64,000 nt of DNA from Bactericera cockerelli (taxonomy: Eukaryota > Arthropoda > Insecta > Hemiptera > Triozidae): positions 23,439,676 through 23,503,675 of the forward strand of contig CM044963.1 in assembly GCA_024516035.1 (NCBI GenBank), read 5' to 3'. Under the pieces are notes generated by a model that searched no databases, was not told where the DNA came from, and was given only the letters and a program-made list of their open reading frames with translations. The translations under genes were made by a program, and so were the position numbers. Positions 1 through 11,630 of this stretch are shown in pieces. The number at the start of each line of letters is the position of its first letter. Positions within the stretch are counted from its first letter, which is position 1.

Positions 1-65
1 GCTACCAACATTAACCTTACTCAGCCTTTGTTGAGCCGGACTGCCAGTATCACGAAGTCATCATC
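1..65 (-). mobile_element. SINE-B body fragment
   Basis: Read on the minus strand, this matches the body of the 5S-headed SINE-B (gatgctggc, then ggctgagtaaggttaatgttggtagc). The copy runs off the left edge of the window, and the 5S-like head is not present in what is visible. Confidence 0.5.
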
Positions 66-173
66 AGTATAATCATCTAGACGTCAATATTTGACCACCT
101 GATCTAAATCAACTGGCCCCAATGTGACCACTGGTTGTGGTTTCCATAGTAACCGAAAATCTCAGGTGTGGAG

Positions 174-480
174 TACAATAAACTCCTAGGTCCACACAGG
201 TGCGATACAGGTGTCTCCTGGAATCAACAAGATCTACACATTCCTGGAGTTTCTAGAAATGTACTGCCGATATTTTATTAATTTTACAGGATGTTACTAA
301 TTCGGGTGTCTCAAGGAATCAACGAGATCTACACATTCCTGGAATTTCTAGAAATGTACAGTGTGTTACTGCCGATATTTTATGAATTCTACAGGATGTT
401 ACTGATACAGGTGTCTCCAGGAATCAACGAGATCTACACATTCCTGGAGTTTCTAGAAATCCACAGGGTGTCCCTGCGTT
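174..480 (+). repeat. ~105 bp tandem module, about 3 copies
   Basis: The phrase caggtgtctccaggaatcaa followed by gatctacacattcctggag recurs at about 202, 297 and 404. The modules end in tactgccgatattttattaa or a close variant. The first 115 bases (ggtgtggag...actcctaggtccacac) recur almost unchanged after the N gap at 63874-64000, so this is a dispersed family with a tandem core. The open frame at 291-503 merely reads through the repeat. Confidence 0.75.
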
Positions 481-487
481 TATTACG

Positions 488-594
488 ATCTAATAACACT
501 TAAACAATCACTCAAACTCGCTTAACTAAATCTTTGCTAAAATTTAGACTTGAACCACCGACCTCCAGGTTATCAACCTACTGAGGTCGGTGTG
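488..594 (-). mobile_element. SINE-A, partial
   Basis: On the minus strand it shows accgacctcagtag and the B-box-like ggttcaagtc region, then cgagtttgagtgattg. The A-box part is shortened, so this is an old or truncated copy. Confidence 0.65.
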
Positions 595-1713
595 TAGTAG
601 GTGTACACAATTATATATATAATGTACTTAAACTATGTTATTTTGTTGCATTATATTATATTTATTTTACTTTATTGACCGTCATATTTTTTTTTTTTTT
701 TTTTTTTTTTTTGGCATTAATTTACTGTTATTTCGTTTAGAATCTTCCAATCTTCCATCATTACAGTTTTATATTTTAACAGCCGCAATTCATCGGAGTC
801 CATAGAAAGTCGTTAAACAAACACCATATGCGAAAAATAAATAAATAATAAAAAGTAAATAGTGGCATTTATAATCCAGGTGAAATTACAGTACTTTCGT
901 TTAGTACCTTCCAAAATTTCAGTGTCCAAGTAGATGTATGTAGGCAGTATATTTATATAATTATTATATATAATGAAATTATATTTTTAGTCGGCGCCAT
1001 GAAGGTGACTAAGCAAACACCGTCTGTGAAAGAGTACCATTTAGGGTCCAGGTGAACTTAAAGTTCGTTTAGTTACCTTCTAAACTTTCCGTATTCAAGC
1101 TAATAAAATTATAATAACTGTTTAAAAAAGAAACACAGGTATTAAAGAAAATTACTTATTTGATTTAGTAATTATTATTTTTAACTGGGCAGAGGAGTTG
1201 CCAACCAAACAGCTAAACACCAGGACGCTGCTGGCGCATGTAAGTACCCAAATTTTATATAACTTTAGTTGGTACCTTCAAATTTTCAGTACCAATGAAA
1301 AAAAAAAATCAATATTTTACGATCCATTTTATTTATTTTAGTGTCAGAGACTCAGAGTGCCAACAATATTGGACAGAAACGTTAGTGTGTGCCAAAACTG
1401 AAATTAATTGTTATATTCAGTTTCACGATTCACAGCCAAGAGTTCCTGTTACACCTGTATGATTTTGGCACAAGTAATGGTTGTTTTTGGTAGTCCATAG
1501 ATTTATGACGCTGTGTTCTTGGTTTTAATGGAGAATTTTACTGTCGAAAAAATAAAAGAGGTCAGTGGCTCTGTGGCAGAAAATTTAAATTAGATTTGGA
1601 GTTTGTTAATGGTGTTTTACGTCATTTTGAACTGCTGTGCATACTCTCAGGCCATATAGAGAATGATAAATCATTTAGATAATATTATGATGGGCTATGT
1701 ACTTGTACGAGTT
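595..1713. other. AT-rich stretch with no recognised gene
   Basis: About 1.1 kb of AT-rich sequence with a ~22-base T run near 690 and short A runs. No long open frame, splice-site pair or clear repeat match to the rest of the window was seen. Confidence 0.6.
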
Positions 1714-1770
1714 AAGACTCTGAGGGTTAGGTGGTAGAAAATGCTTTGAGCACTTACCTCGCCTGGTAGC
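1714..1770 (+). mobile_element. SINE-E 3' body fragment
   Basis: Contains agactctgagggttaggtgg, tagaaaatgctttgagca and cctcgcctggtag, the 3' part of SINE-E. It ends at a T run that begins the minus-strand LINE tail next to it. Confidence 0.65.
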
Positions 1771-1940
1771 ATTTTTTTTTTTTTTTTTTTTTTTTAATCT
1801 TTATTAGGAGGACAAAGTACAGGTAACAGTATAAAATTAAGAGAGAAAAAAAAACAAACAAATGACAAAATAAATAAGTAAAAAAAAAAGAAAATAACAA
1901 TAATGTCCTACCTAAAGGGCGGGGTTATTGCTATTAGTTA
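1771..1940 (-). mobile_element. 5'-truncated LINE tail, family 1
   Basis: Starts with a ~22-T run, which is the A-tail of a minus-strand insertion. It continues to tgtcctacctaaagggcggg, the 3'-UTR signature shared with 23456, 36507, 41702 and 48350. In the sense direction that signature follows a short conserved reading frame ending in ATGNNPAL and a stop, as expected for the end of a LINE ORF2. Confidence 0.6.
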
Positions 1941-2747
1941 TTGCTATTATTATTATTAGTGCACTAAACTCACTCGGCCACAGTGACTACCAAAGATTTC
2001 ATTAACCAAACAGGGTAAGTCTCATTTCAATATTTTCCAATTTCAGAGTTATGTGTAAGCTCGTGGTTGTATCCCCACAGGAGGTATAGTGTATCGCGGT
2101 ACCGACACAAAGCTAAGCTATATGTGCCAGATTGGTGATGAGTTCTTCTGTCAAAATCTCCATACGGTCCCATCTGCTTTAGTTACCTGTTAAAGTATTA
2201 AAATTAAAAAAATCTGATTTTAAATTTTTAAACATGGTGTAATCTGGTAGAATACCCTCCTACAATCTATACATATTCATAATATTATTTAATGTACAAA
2301 TTTTCTAACAATTTACTTGTTTTTAAATATTGCCAAATGGTCAGCAGATGTTGTTGGGTACTGACAACTTTGATCAAAGACAGTTTACCGCGCGGGGGAA
2401 AAAGGATAATAATAATAAAATTTATTTTTAACATACTACTTACTACATAGTTACAGTTATAGTGAGATATACTGAAATGTCTCCTCATTATTAACTTAGA
2501 AGCTGAAAAATAAATGAAATCTACCTCGAAATAATAATAAATATAATAATAATAATGAAATAAGGTAGAGAGTAATGGTCTGTGTAATAATTGCGGCAGA
2601 TCGGATGTCACAATGGCATTTACGTTTTCAATATGCTGATGTTTAAAATGTTAAAACAGATTTCAAAAGTTGTGTAGGAACTCAACCTGGACCATAATAA
2701 TAATAATAATAAATAATAAATGTTTTTATTTGTATTATTATATCACT
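1941..2747. other. no recognised gene
   Basis: AT-rich with ATT/TAA microsatellite runs near 2410, 2540 and 2700. The 108-codon minus-strand frame at 2285-2611 is made largely of ATT-repeat translation and resembles no family I know. Confidence 0.55.
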
Positions 2748-2935
2748 ATTTTTAGTGGGTAGCGCAGAATTATAGGACTTCTCCATTAAATCCTAATATC
2801 TAATTTTTGCCTATAATTCCGCCACTGTTCGCTGCTCGCATTAAAGTAACTACTCATTTTTCCTCACGAGGTATATGTGGACCCCGAACACCCAAGAACA
2901 GAGCAGAAAAAATCCTGCCACGCTGGGATTTTTTC
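2748..2935 (-). mobile_element. SINE-G body
   Basis: Minus-strand match to the body of the intact SINE-G at 38360: ctctgttcttgggtgttcgg, ccacatatacctcgtgagg, then aaaatgagtagttactttaa. The tRNA-like head is missing. Confidence 0.65.
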
Positions 2936-3639
2936 TAATTGGCTGTTTGACATTTTAGATTCGTTTTTTCTAATTCAGGATATTCTAATTCGTCCAGAAA
3001 TGTTATCAGCTCAATTTATAAAAATGACCGATTACAATACTTTCTATACCTTATAGGTATTAGAAAGTAAAAAAATATTTTGGGTGAGCTAAATGTAAGT
3101 AGCAGGTTTTTGCGAATAGAGGGTAGAACCCCCGTCGTTTTAAAGAAAGAATTATTAGAAATTCATCGGAAGTAATATTATTATCAATTTCAAAAAGAAG
3201 GAAATCAATTAACAACATCCAAATCTGCTCATCAAAGGGTTAACACAGAACACCTGATTTATTAATGAGCAAAAAAAAGTGGTAAGAAAAAATACGAACC
3301 AAATTTAGAACCGAACCCACAAACCCATCAAGCTTTGACGAGCAGGTGAAAAGTTTTGCACACACCTTTCCTAAATTTTTGGCCGGGGTTCATTGCACCT
3401 CCAAAAAATAAATGATGATGATGATCTTGTGGAAATGTCGATGATGATTCCAATAATAATGACGATGATGAAAGTCAATCTGATAATTGATATAACAGGG
3501 TGGACCATTTAAATGTAAGGTATTATTTTTGGTACCGTGCATTGGTAATTAAGTGTTTAAATGTGAATTATTATTGTATCACAATGGTACTTGTAATTAC
3601 GGGAAAACCATTATTATATTCACGTATAAAGAACATATT
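2936..3639. other. no recognised gene
   Basis: AT-rich sequence with a short GAT trinucleotide run near 3410-3475. No open frame or known repeat identified. Confidence 0.5.
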
Positions 3640-3870
3640 TCTTTAAAGATGAGTATTTCTCAGCCGTTTTAATGTCCTAGCCATAAAAGAGGAGCTACTC
3701 TAGACGCTTGTGGTCTGTGTTGTAGCCTGCTCATCCCGTAGTATACCTCCCCTCTGATGGGCGAGAAGTGACACAATACTGCCCAATTAGGTGCTTGGTC
3801 AACACGAGCGCACCGGAAGGTATCCCTTATCGAACCTTCCGCATGATAAACGAGTGCTAAACCACTGATA
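3640..3870 (-). mobile_element. SINE-F body with partial head
   Basis: On the minus strand it matches the SINE-F copy at 26640-26820 through ataccttccggtgcgctcg, cacttctcgcccatcagagg and gagtatactacgggatgagc, ending near agatgagtatttctcagccg. The tRNA-like part lies near 3835-3865 and is degraded. Confidence 0.65.
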
Positions 3871-4204
3871 ATGAAGCATAATTACAAATTGTTATTGGTA
3901 GTAGTAAAACGTGCACTGCGCATTCAAAGGTCATCTGCCAAGCTCGATCTCGTTTACTGTACGTTCACATGACCCACCCTGTATTGATGAAAATAATATT
4001 TTTTTAAGCTCTTAATTAACATCTTGTTGATGATATGGATGAAGATAAGATGGTTGATAATGATAATTAAGATGGTCGCCTGAATAAATTACCCAAAACG
4101 GTCGAGGAACAATCGGAGAGCATTTACATAAGTGCACCAGACACATTTCAGACGAACATTGACCTTGGAGAGACCAAAATGAAAAAAATTGATTAAAAAA
4201 ATAT
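3871..4204. other. no recognised gene
   Basis: AT-rich with short GAT-rich runs near 4020-4070. Nothing further recognised. Confidence 0.5.
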
Positions 4205-4321
4205 CTCGGGTAGTAATAATAATAACACTCTTCAGTTAAAGGTAACTACCAGGCGAGGTTAGTGCTCCAAGCAATTTCTACCACCTAATCCTCAGAGCCT
4301 TTTTGTTATGTGGTTAAAAAC

Positions 4322-4325
<4 letters not shown>
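4205..4325 (-). mobile_element. SINE-E body fragment
   Basis: Contains taactaccaggcgaggttag, the SINE-E 3' motif in reverse, and a TAA microsatellite at the tail side. It abuts the poly(T) that marks the 3' end of the LINE at 4326. Confidence 0.6.
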
Positions 4326-4353
<28 letters not shown>

Positions 4354-4657
4354 ATTTATTTATTTGTATTTACATAAAATGTTTTACAAAGGTTGGCAAT
4401 AATAAGCAATTAAGCATAGTACAATAATGCATGTTGGTAGAATAACAATTATTAAAAAAAGGTTCAGAACATTATTATTATTATTTGCTCTACTATTTAA
4501 TGTAGCTAATATATTGTACCTATGAAAACAGGTAGGTATAAAAAATTAAAAGCTAAACATAGTTTGTAGGTATATTCCTTAAGCATTAAGATATTAAAAC
4601 ATGTCTTATATCTGCTGTTAAATAATATAATTATAATTATGTACCACTTGTATACTT

Positions 4658-5286
4658 TTAGACATATTCATTCAAAATGTTATTTCGAAACTTTAATGAA
4701 ATTTGGACAAAGTTATATAAATCATTCAGTTTTTCTAGGGATGTAATACGTAGCAAATTTCTTAACGGTGTCGTATTATTAGTATTGTTAAGAGATAACA
4801 TGATGTACTTTTGTAAGTACCGTTCTCTGGTGGCCTGGTAAATTGGACATTCCAAGATAAAGTGTTCGAGGGACTCTTCCATTGATAAATTGCATAGGGA
4901 ACAGATTTGTTCAGTTTCAATCAAATGCACGTCTTTATGAATGGTGATTCTTGCTATTTTTGCGCAGAAGTTCTTAATTGACTGATCGTACGAATCTTAT
5001 ATAAAGGAGCGTCCATCAGGAGATATTTTTCCACGTCTTGATCATCTTGATCTGTTATAAATTTGTACAAGGTACTATAGCTGGACTGCTCTATCCTTCT
5101 TTTATCCTCGTATCTATTCGAACATTTAATCTTATCTATTATCAAATCAATTTGGCTCCTAATGTCTTTTGGTTCTGCAGAAAATAGATGCAAAAAATCT
5201 GATTCAGTGAATATTTTCCTCAGCTGCGCTACCCAATTATAAGTTGTATCTGTTGGATTAGCAATGGCTCTTTCTTCCAGTTTCAA
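4658..5286 (-). pseudogene. LINE ORF2 C-terminal region with Cys/His motif
   Basis: Two open segments in different frames (5286-4954 and 4930-4658) continue the ORF2 C-terminus. The last holds CSLCNLSMEESLEHFILECP, a C-x2-C-x11-H-x4-C pattern that resembles the small zinc-binding motif found at the end of many LINE ORF2 proteins. Frame changes near 5290 and 4940 show decay. Confidence 0.75.
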
Positions 5287-5399
5287 GAAGCATAATTTGG
5301 GTATCTACTATTATCCATTTGCTTTATTGTTATGAGCCAATTTATTGCCCTTTTTATGATTTCTAGTCCTATTTTATCTAGCCCGGTTTTCCTTTCTAA

Positions 5400-6029
5400 T
5401 TATGTAATTTGGGTGTTTCGGGGTAGGTACAATAACGACTTGATGTATTTTACTTGTGGTTTTTCCATTTCTTCCAAATAGCGTAACCCCCAAACTTCCG
5501 CCCCATACAGGAGTGTAGATTTAACTACAGCATTGTACACAACCATGTTTGCTTCCCAGTTGTAGCTTCTAGTCCTGGCCCATAGTGAGTTGACGGTACT
5601 GATTGCTCCCATGGTCTTACCGATAAAGTTTTTAGCGTTTTCCGCGAAGCACATGCCGGACGTAAAATTAATTCCTAGATATATGTAGCTCGAGACTATT
5701 TCCACCGGGCTCCCTTGGTAAGTGAAATTTAAGCCATTACGTAGTTTTCCCTTTCTTCGAAACACCACAATCTTGGTTTTCTGGACATTAACTTCTAGCT
5801 TGTTAACTGTACAATATTCATCCAAGGTATCTAACATTCTCTGCAGTTCCTCCTCCTGATTGGTCAGCAGTACCAAATCATCCGCATACAGTAACGCTTT
5901 TATATTATGAGTTTGATTGATAGGTAGTCCGTGGATATCTCTACTTCTCATAAAGTCTGCCAGATCGGATATAAATAGGATGAAAAGTAGGGTGAGAGGG
6001 AGTCACCAGTCAAAACGCCCTTAGTTATT
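5400..6029 (-). pseudogene. LINE ORF2 continuation: RT catalytic YADD and thumb
   Basis: After the break near 6050, a different frame encodes GVLTGDSLSP. A second one-base shift near 5985 then leads to the open segment 5951-5400. That segment has the catalytic LLYADDLVLL motif about 25 residues in, then KTKIVVFRRKGK and SYIYLGINFTSG, the usual LINE RT thumb blocks. It ends at a TAA at 5400-5402 that interrupts the ORF. Confidence 0.85.
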
Positions 6030-8009
6030 TTAACCTCGTCTGTTTCTCCCGTTTTCTGTCTTCACGCTGACCATTGATTTCTCATATAGCTGTTTTATGA
6101 CACGGATACATTTTCCTGACACTCCAAGTGAGAATAGTTTTCTCCAGAGTAATTGATGGTCAATGGAATCGAAACAACGTCTGTAGTCCACAAAGCAAGC
6201 ATATACTTTAGACTTGGGATCCCGTATGTTGATACTGATTGCTGCGTACAGGTTAAATATATTATCTCTACAGCCTCTTTGCTTCCTGAATCCCGCTTGT
6301 CCTTCATCTAATATTCCCGACTTTTCTGCCCATGTTGAAATTCGTTTTTCTAATACGCTAGTAAATATCTTTGTCACCGTATTTATGAGTGAAATTCCTC
6401 GAAAGTTTAACGGATCTTCGGGATCGCCTTTTTTGAAAATCATGAGGTTAATGACTTTTGTCCAATGGTTGGGGACCATTTCGTCTTCCATAATATTGTT
6501 AAACATACCATGTAGGTACTGATACCCCCCCTCAGGTAGATTCTTGTAGAACTCATAGGTTATTTTATCACTACCAGGAGATTTTTTTGGTTTTGAACTT
6601 TTTATGACTGTCATTATTTCTTCCAATTTTATTTCCGAGTCCAATGCAGGATGCCTTGCATCCGTCATGATTAATAATTCCGCGTTATTGTATACTACTG
6701 GATGTATGTCTTTTAAAAAACGTTCCCACATTTCTTTGCTTATCTTATTCATTTTCGGTTTCTTAATTTTAAATCGATTTATCGTCTCCCACAACTGTGT
6801 TCTATTCCTTACATTCTTAATTTTTTCCCTGATGCTTAAATTCGATTCTTGTTTTGCCTTTTTTATTTCTTCTTTGTAAGCTTTTCTGTCATAAACAAGT
6901 TGTCTAATTGTGGATTCTTCATACTTCTTGGTTTTACACAATCTCATACTTTTCCTCAGTTTTCTCTTCTTGATGGCACATTCTTTGTTAAACCAATGAT
7001 TTCTTTTTGTTTTATTTTTCTTTTTAAAAGACTTCATAATTTGAATTTTTTCCCCCACAGAATATATTATTCCCTTCAAGTTTTCATATTGCTCATTCAC
7101 TGCTGGTATTTCTTCGTTGTTAGCATAGAGAGTCGCAAGTTCGTTATTGATTTCTTCTCTGAAAATTTGTTTTTTATCTTCATTCCATCTAAGTACCTCA
7201 GTTTCAGTATTTTGTTCCTCGCTTATTTCTTCTGTACTGCCACCGTTCAGTCCGATTACTTTTGCTTCAACCGGGAAATGGTCAGAAGGAGAGCACCAAT
7301 CAGTAGTATGAACGGTAAAGTCTATAATATTAGGTAAGTTTATAACATTTGTCCATATTTGATCCACTGAACTTTTACCATTTGAGTTTACAAAGGTAAA
7401 GTTTGCTGGCTTGTCTCCAGTCATCCTCCCATTCAACACATACATTCCTTGACTTTCCATAATATCCATTAATAGTCTTCCCCTGGGGTTCAAAGATTGA
7501 TCCATTGATTTTCTTTCATTTGATACCAACGTTTGTTCAAATATTTCTTCATCATCTACCTGATAGGGCCCGAGTCTTGCATTCATATCTCCTCCTATAA
7601 ATATGTTACTACTCATGTAATTACATTTGACCAGGTCAAGAACATCTTCCAAAATTTCAGCACACTTTTCCGGTTTCAATGTTGGCTTGAAATAAAACAT
7701 AGCAATAACTGTCTCAGGTGAAGTATTTACGAGTCTAATTAAAATCCAATTATTATTTTTTCCCAATAATTCCACCTGAAAGCACTTCTTTATGAGCATT
7801 ACCAAGCCTCCACTTGCCCTTCCTCTGCTGCCTACAATCACTTTTTCTGCCTCGACCTGGTAGAAATGATACTTGTTTTCTTCCTCATAGGTTAGTTTAA
7901 TATCTCCCATCACCCATGTTTCCGTTATTGCAATGATATCTGCCTGTCCAAATGTTCGGTCGTCCATGTTTTTCCAGTTAGAAATTCCATTACAATTCCA
8001 GAATAACAT
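6030..8009 (-). pseudogene. LINE ORF2, endonuclease and N-terminal reverse transcriptase part
   Basis: 659 codons. APE-type endonuclease signatures: WNCNGIS at residues 4-10, ITETW at 28-32, GGDMNAR at 139-145, and SVDQIW followed by SDHFPV at about 210-245. These correspond to metal-binding and catalytic residues of the family that nicks target DNA. A Lys-rich linker follows. Reverse-transcriptase fingers and palm blocks then appear: FRGISLINTVTKIF, GQAGFRKQRGC and the first catalytic Asp in FVDYRRCFDSID. The frame ends soon after KTENG because of a frameshift near 6050. The palm motif that should follow continues in other frames. Confidence 0.88.
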
Positions 8010-8015
8010 TCTTTG

Positions 8016-8939
8016 CTACGTTTCTCCTGGCTCCGGCTGGGTCTGATTTGCTTGTGAGCCAGCAAGGGAAATAGTTTGAGAGCCCTGTTGTTGTGAAACG
8101 AGGGAACCAAAAGAGCTAGTGTGAGGATTATTGACAAAACCATCGAGTTTACTTTGGTTTAAAATAATACGACTTGCACTGTGTGATCTTTGATGAGTTA
8201 CTGTCTTCTTGAGCATTGTTTTGGATTTATTATCCAGCATTTGAAGTTCCATTTCAGCTTTTCTTTTACCCTTCTCATTTCCATTGCAACCATCTTCATC
8301 AGTTGTCTGAGTCTCCATTGCTTCGGGGAGCATTTCCTCCTGTCCATCGCTGTTTTCATTATTCTCGTTTCCCTCCACAATCAGTCTATCATATCTTATG
8401 TACGCTTTTCTTCCGTTTTTTCTGTGTTCCTTCATTTCGTCATAGAGATTCTTTCTGATCGTTTGAACTTCTGGCGGGAAATCTTCCCTAATAGAAATTC
8501 CCGTACCTTTAAGTTTCCTTCCATTAGAAATCACCTCCATCTTTCTTTTCCATGTTGTCAGCGCCATGATGATCGGTTTCTTGTTATCTTGGCTTTTACC
8601 AAATCTTTTGATCGAATCAACCTCGGTGCTAAGGATTGTTATGTCCATTTTCTCCCTAATCATATTTCTAATTTTTTCCTCCAAAGTTGCGTAGTTTTCT
8701 CCTTGATCCTGTTCTATTCCAAATATGATCAAATTTCTTTTTCTTTTCTCCTTTTCAAATATATCTAGCTTTTTAGTGTGGTTTTCCATTTTTTTCTCAA
8801 CTATGTCCATTCTTTGCATGAGAGGATCCAATTTGTTATCCACGTTATCTATTTTGGAATTTGTATTCGCGAATTCTAACATTATTAGTCGCCTATTTTC
8901 CGCCATTTCGGCAACTATTTTATCAATATCAATACTCAT
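8016..8939 (-). CDS. LINE ORF1 protein (RNA-binding, coiled coil)
   Basis: 307 codons, uninterrupted. The N-terminal ~75 residues are heptad-like and charged, consistent with a coiled coil. A central block starting RNLIIFGIEQ and running past IKRFGK to RKLKGTGISIREDFPPE and AYIRYDRLIVEG resembles the RRM-plus-C-terminal-domain region of L1-type ORF1 proteins, which bind the LINE RNA and act as a nucleic-acid chaperone. The tail is Gln/Ser rich. The stop codon lies 6 nt before the ORF2 ATG, so ORF2 translation would need reinitiation or a related mechanism. The frame being fully open suggests recent insertion despite the broken ORF2. Confidence 0.85.
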   Translation of the reverse strand: MSIDIDKIVAEMAENRRLIMLEFANTNSKIDNVDNKLDPLMQRMDIVEKKMENHTKKLDIFEKEKRKRNLIIFGIEQDQGENYATLEEKIRNMIREKMDITILSTEVDSIKRFGKSQDNKKPIIMALTTWKRKMEVISNGRKLKGTGISIREDFPPEVQTIRKNLYDEMKEHRKNGRKAYIRYDRLIVEGNENNENSDGQEEMLPEAMETQTTDEDGCNGNEKGKRKAEMELQMLDNKSKTMLKKTVTHQRSHSASRIILNQSKLDGFVNNPHTSSFGSLVSQQQGSQTISLAGSQANQTQPEPGET

Positions 8940-9000
8940 ATTGGTAGGGTTGAAATAGTATTTGGTGAAAGTGTAAGAATAACTAGTAGAAAAATATATA

Positions 9001-9018
9001 AATAATAATAGTACAAAG

Positions 9019-9051
<33 letters not shown>

Positions 9052-9399
9052 GAATGAAGAAATTAAAGTGCAAGCATGTACTATTATTTTATCCACCTAA
9101 ATTACGTCTAGCTGCAGCATCTAGACCATCAATGGTATTTACTAATGTAGTATGTACTCGTGAATATAATTACTTCCTCTTTTAGCTCTATTTTTAGGGC
9201 ATTTAAATAGTCAAATGGGGCAGGATTGATTTTAAATGTCTAGAATATTGACCACTAATTATATTATGTACAATAAGTAAATAATGTTTAGTACATTTAG
9301 GTGAAAAAGCTAGAATAAAATAATAATAATAAGAAATAATAATAAGCACAATCGAATAAATATCAGTACAATGAAAAATGCATGAGAGGAAGCTTTAGT
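9001..9399. other. A-run and unassigned AT-rich sequence
   Basis: Begins with the 31-A run at 9018-9048 next to the LINE 5' end. The rest has no recognised feature. Confidence 0.5.
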
Positions 9400-9600
9400 G
9401 TAGGTACGCCCGCGTCACGTGAGTAGGTTTGAATTTTGAATTTGATCTCGCGCCACGCAGTCTAGGGTGTCTCAGCTTCAGGTTGCTTTCAAACGTTGGT
9501 AGCAGCTTATCACTAATTCATCCGCACCAATATTTGAAATTGATTGACAGTTGATAGATAGAAGCGATTCCGATGACCAGATAGCTACGGTAAGTATTCT
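9400..9600 (+). promoter_or_regulatory. Possible promoter and first (non-coding) exon
   Basis: A GC-richer island in AT-rich surroundings. It holds a CACGTG E-box (cgtcacgtgagt), then a non-repetitive stretch ending cagatagctacg followed by the consensus donor GTAAGT at 9591. I see no match to a repeat in the window and no open frame. This could be a 5'-UTR exon of a gene whose coding part lies elsewhere, but a chance donor site is equally possible. Confidence 0.2.
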
Positions 9601-10029
9601 ACAGCTATATACGTAAAAGTACTGTATATTTACTAAATCAATGCAATAGTTCTTATCAGAGAGATCCCCTCTCTCCCTCCTCTCGTCTGCTCTCTTGGTT
9701 GCTGCGGTAGGTACGATAGGTAAGAACTATGTACTATGTAGGTATGTATGTACTATGCTGTGATAGGGAATCTCGTACACCAAACTTGGTTACTGTTTAC
9801 AATGTCCAGACAAAGGAATCTGAGCTTGACTTTTTTAATTAATTGATTTCTGAATAAATAAAGGTGAAATAACTTATCTGACAGCGTCCAACTCTTCAGC
9901 TCGTAACAGAAAACAATTTAAACACATTTAACTTCTGAAAATTTAACTGGAAACTATATTAAATTTAAAATAATTGAGGAGCACTGAATTCCATGACTTA
10001 TCAATCCAACAGCAGGTTGGCCAACCTAA
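9601..10029. other. no recognised feature
   Basis: Pyrimidine-rich patch at 9665-9700 and short TAGGTA repeats near 9740. No gene or repeat identified. Confidence 0.5.
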
Positions 10030-10125
10030 AATTAATTGAAAAAAAACTCAAATTAATGAGGAAAAATTCATGCATTGGGTGAGTTTTGAACCACGCTCCC
10101 TGGATTACCAGACTATCGCCTTAAC
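10030..10125 (-). mobile_element. SINE-E head fragment
   Basis: aattcatgcattgggtgagt followed by ctggattaccagactatcgc is the reverse of the SINE-E tRNA-like head and its start of body. Confidence 0.55.
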
Positions 10126-10724
10126 CATAATAAAGAAAACAAGGAAATACCAGACAGAGCTGGCGACTGAACCCGGAGCAACCACAAGACTTGAAAATCT
10201 TTCAAAACCCTCCTTCCTATTATGAGACCTCTAATTAGGTCCAAACATTTCCACGTGTTCAGAATATTACATTTTGGGCAGGTGCAAAATGTATCTCATT
10301 TTCGAGACCCTTTTTTGGGCTGCGAAATCCTGGACGGAATTTCTAGACTGGTTTTGGTTTATTAATTAAAAAATTTCGGGTTGCGTTTTTTATTGGTTTT
10401 CTTGGACCTGATTGTAATCTTGATGTTTGAAAATATACTTTTGTTGTTTTTTCTGTTTTGTGTTGTTGTTGTTGTTGCTTTTTTTCAAATATTTTTAATG
10501 GATATATATTTTACAACAATGATTTAATATATGTGATGTTTTTAGTTGCAGCTCTTACAGATATTAATTGCCCGATGACTGCTGAATTTTGAGTCATCTA
10601 TGTCAGTTGTACTTTGGTTTTCTATGGTTCGTGTGGTGTAACTTGATAATAACCTTAGCTGCTGCTAATACGTGTGATGGTCATATTGGTTGGAGTCCCT
10701 AGACCTTTCAGAGAACGCTGGCTA
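10126..10724. other. no recognised gene
   Basis: AT-rich. A GTT trinucleotide run lies at 10463-10480. Nothing else recognised. Confidence 0.5.
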
Positions 10725-10950
10725 AATAATAATAGTAATAATTATAATAACACTCTTTAGTGGAAGGTAACCACCAGGCGAGGTTAATACTCAAAGCATT
10801 TGCTACCACCTAACTCTCAGACTCTTATTTTTAAGTGATAACAAATTCAAATTAAGAAGCAAAAACTCATGTGGGTGGTATTCAAACCAACGGATCTCTA
10901 AGCTACCTGGATTACCAGACTATCGCGTTAACCACTTGACTACCAGTACA
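10725..10950 (-). mobile_element. SINE-E, near complete
   Basis: Reverse-oriented copy: TAA microsatellite tail, cactctttagtggaaggtaa, accaggcgaggttaatactc, then the tRNA-like head (aaccaacggatctctaagct, cctggattaccagactatcg, gttaaccacttgactacca). Head-to-tail length is about 220 bp. Confidence 0.75.
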
Positions 10951-11434
10951 TGATAGATACTAATTTGGACCATATTAAACAGCAGTCTTATTAATTTTTA
11001 ATTTCAAACTCTAATAAAAACTAAATAACTAACAAACTGCACTCATTGAAAAATCCCCCCGTCTTCAGAATGTTGCTTCAAGCAGAAATCCTTTCATTTT
11101 TTCTACAAATAATAATAATAGTAGGATGGATATAATTAAATATTGTAAAACAGTTGGAAGAAAAGAAACAGGAGGTTCAAAGAATGTGACTGAATAATCA
11201 GTTTTCTTGACGGAAACAGAAACATGAAGAAACACCTTGCTATGAAACAGCGGCTCCTAATTTGTGCGTCGGATGTGTACGCAATATTTTTTTTTTTTTT
11301 TTTTAATATACATAGTACGTTCACAATTAATGTTTCTTAAATCTTAACTAATTCCAATTAAAGTTTATGGAACTATGGATATTTTCTTTAAGGATTTATG
11401 GATAAAGTTTATGGATATTTTCAAATATTCTGAG
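10951..11434. other. no recognised gene
   Basis: AT-rich, with a 20-T run near 11287. The short minus frame at 11136-11324 starts within that run and is not credible. Confidence 0.5.
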
Positions 11435-11630
11435 AGATCAGTCGGATCTCCACCGAAGTTAAGCAACGTCCAGCGAGGTGAAGATTTCGTGATGCTGTCA
11501 CTCTGGCCCAACCCAGGCTGGGTGAGGTCAATGTGGAGAGCAGATTTGTGAGTTTTGTATGAATGGAGGGTAACATACCCGTTTCGAGATGACCTGGCTG
11601 TTTAAAGGCACGTGATACCCAAGAAAAAAA
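11435..11630 (+). mobile_element. SINE-B (5S-derived), 5'-truncated
   Basis: caccgaagttaagcaacgtc matches the internal promoter region of 5S rRNA. The shared body follows (cccaacccaggctgggtgag, then aatggagggtaacatacccg), ending in an A-rich tail. Confidence 0.75.

Larger units (their letters stand above)
4326..9000 (-). mobile_element. Near full-length, inactivated two-ORF LINE (non-LTR retrotransposon)
   Basis: Reading leftward: an ORF1 protein (8939-8016), then an ORF2 with an APE-type endonuclease, a reverse transcriptase and a C-terminal Cys/His motif, then a 3' UTR and a poly(A) tail (the T run at 4326-4353). Length and order fit L1-like or jockey-like LINEs with two ORFs; I cannot assign the clade. 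ORF2 is broken by two frameshifts around 5985-6055, a stop at 5400 and further frame changes near 5290 and 4940, so the copy is dead. The 5' end is not precisely placed. A 31-A run at 9018-9048 lies just upstream. I did not find a target-site duplication. Confidence 0.9.

Noticed and set aside
6214..6522. Plus-strand frames opposite the LINE ORFs (also 6604-7337 and 8190-8958)
   Set aside because: These are antisense shadows of the LINE ORF1 and ORF2.
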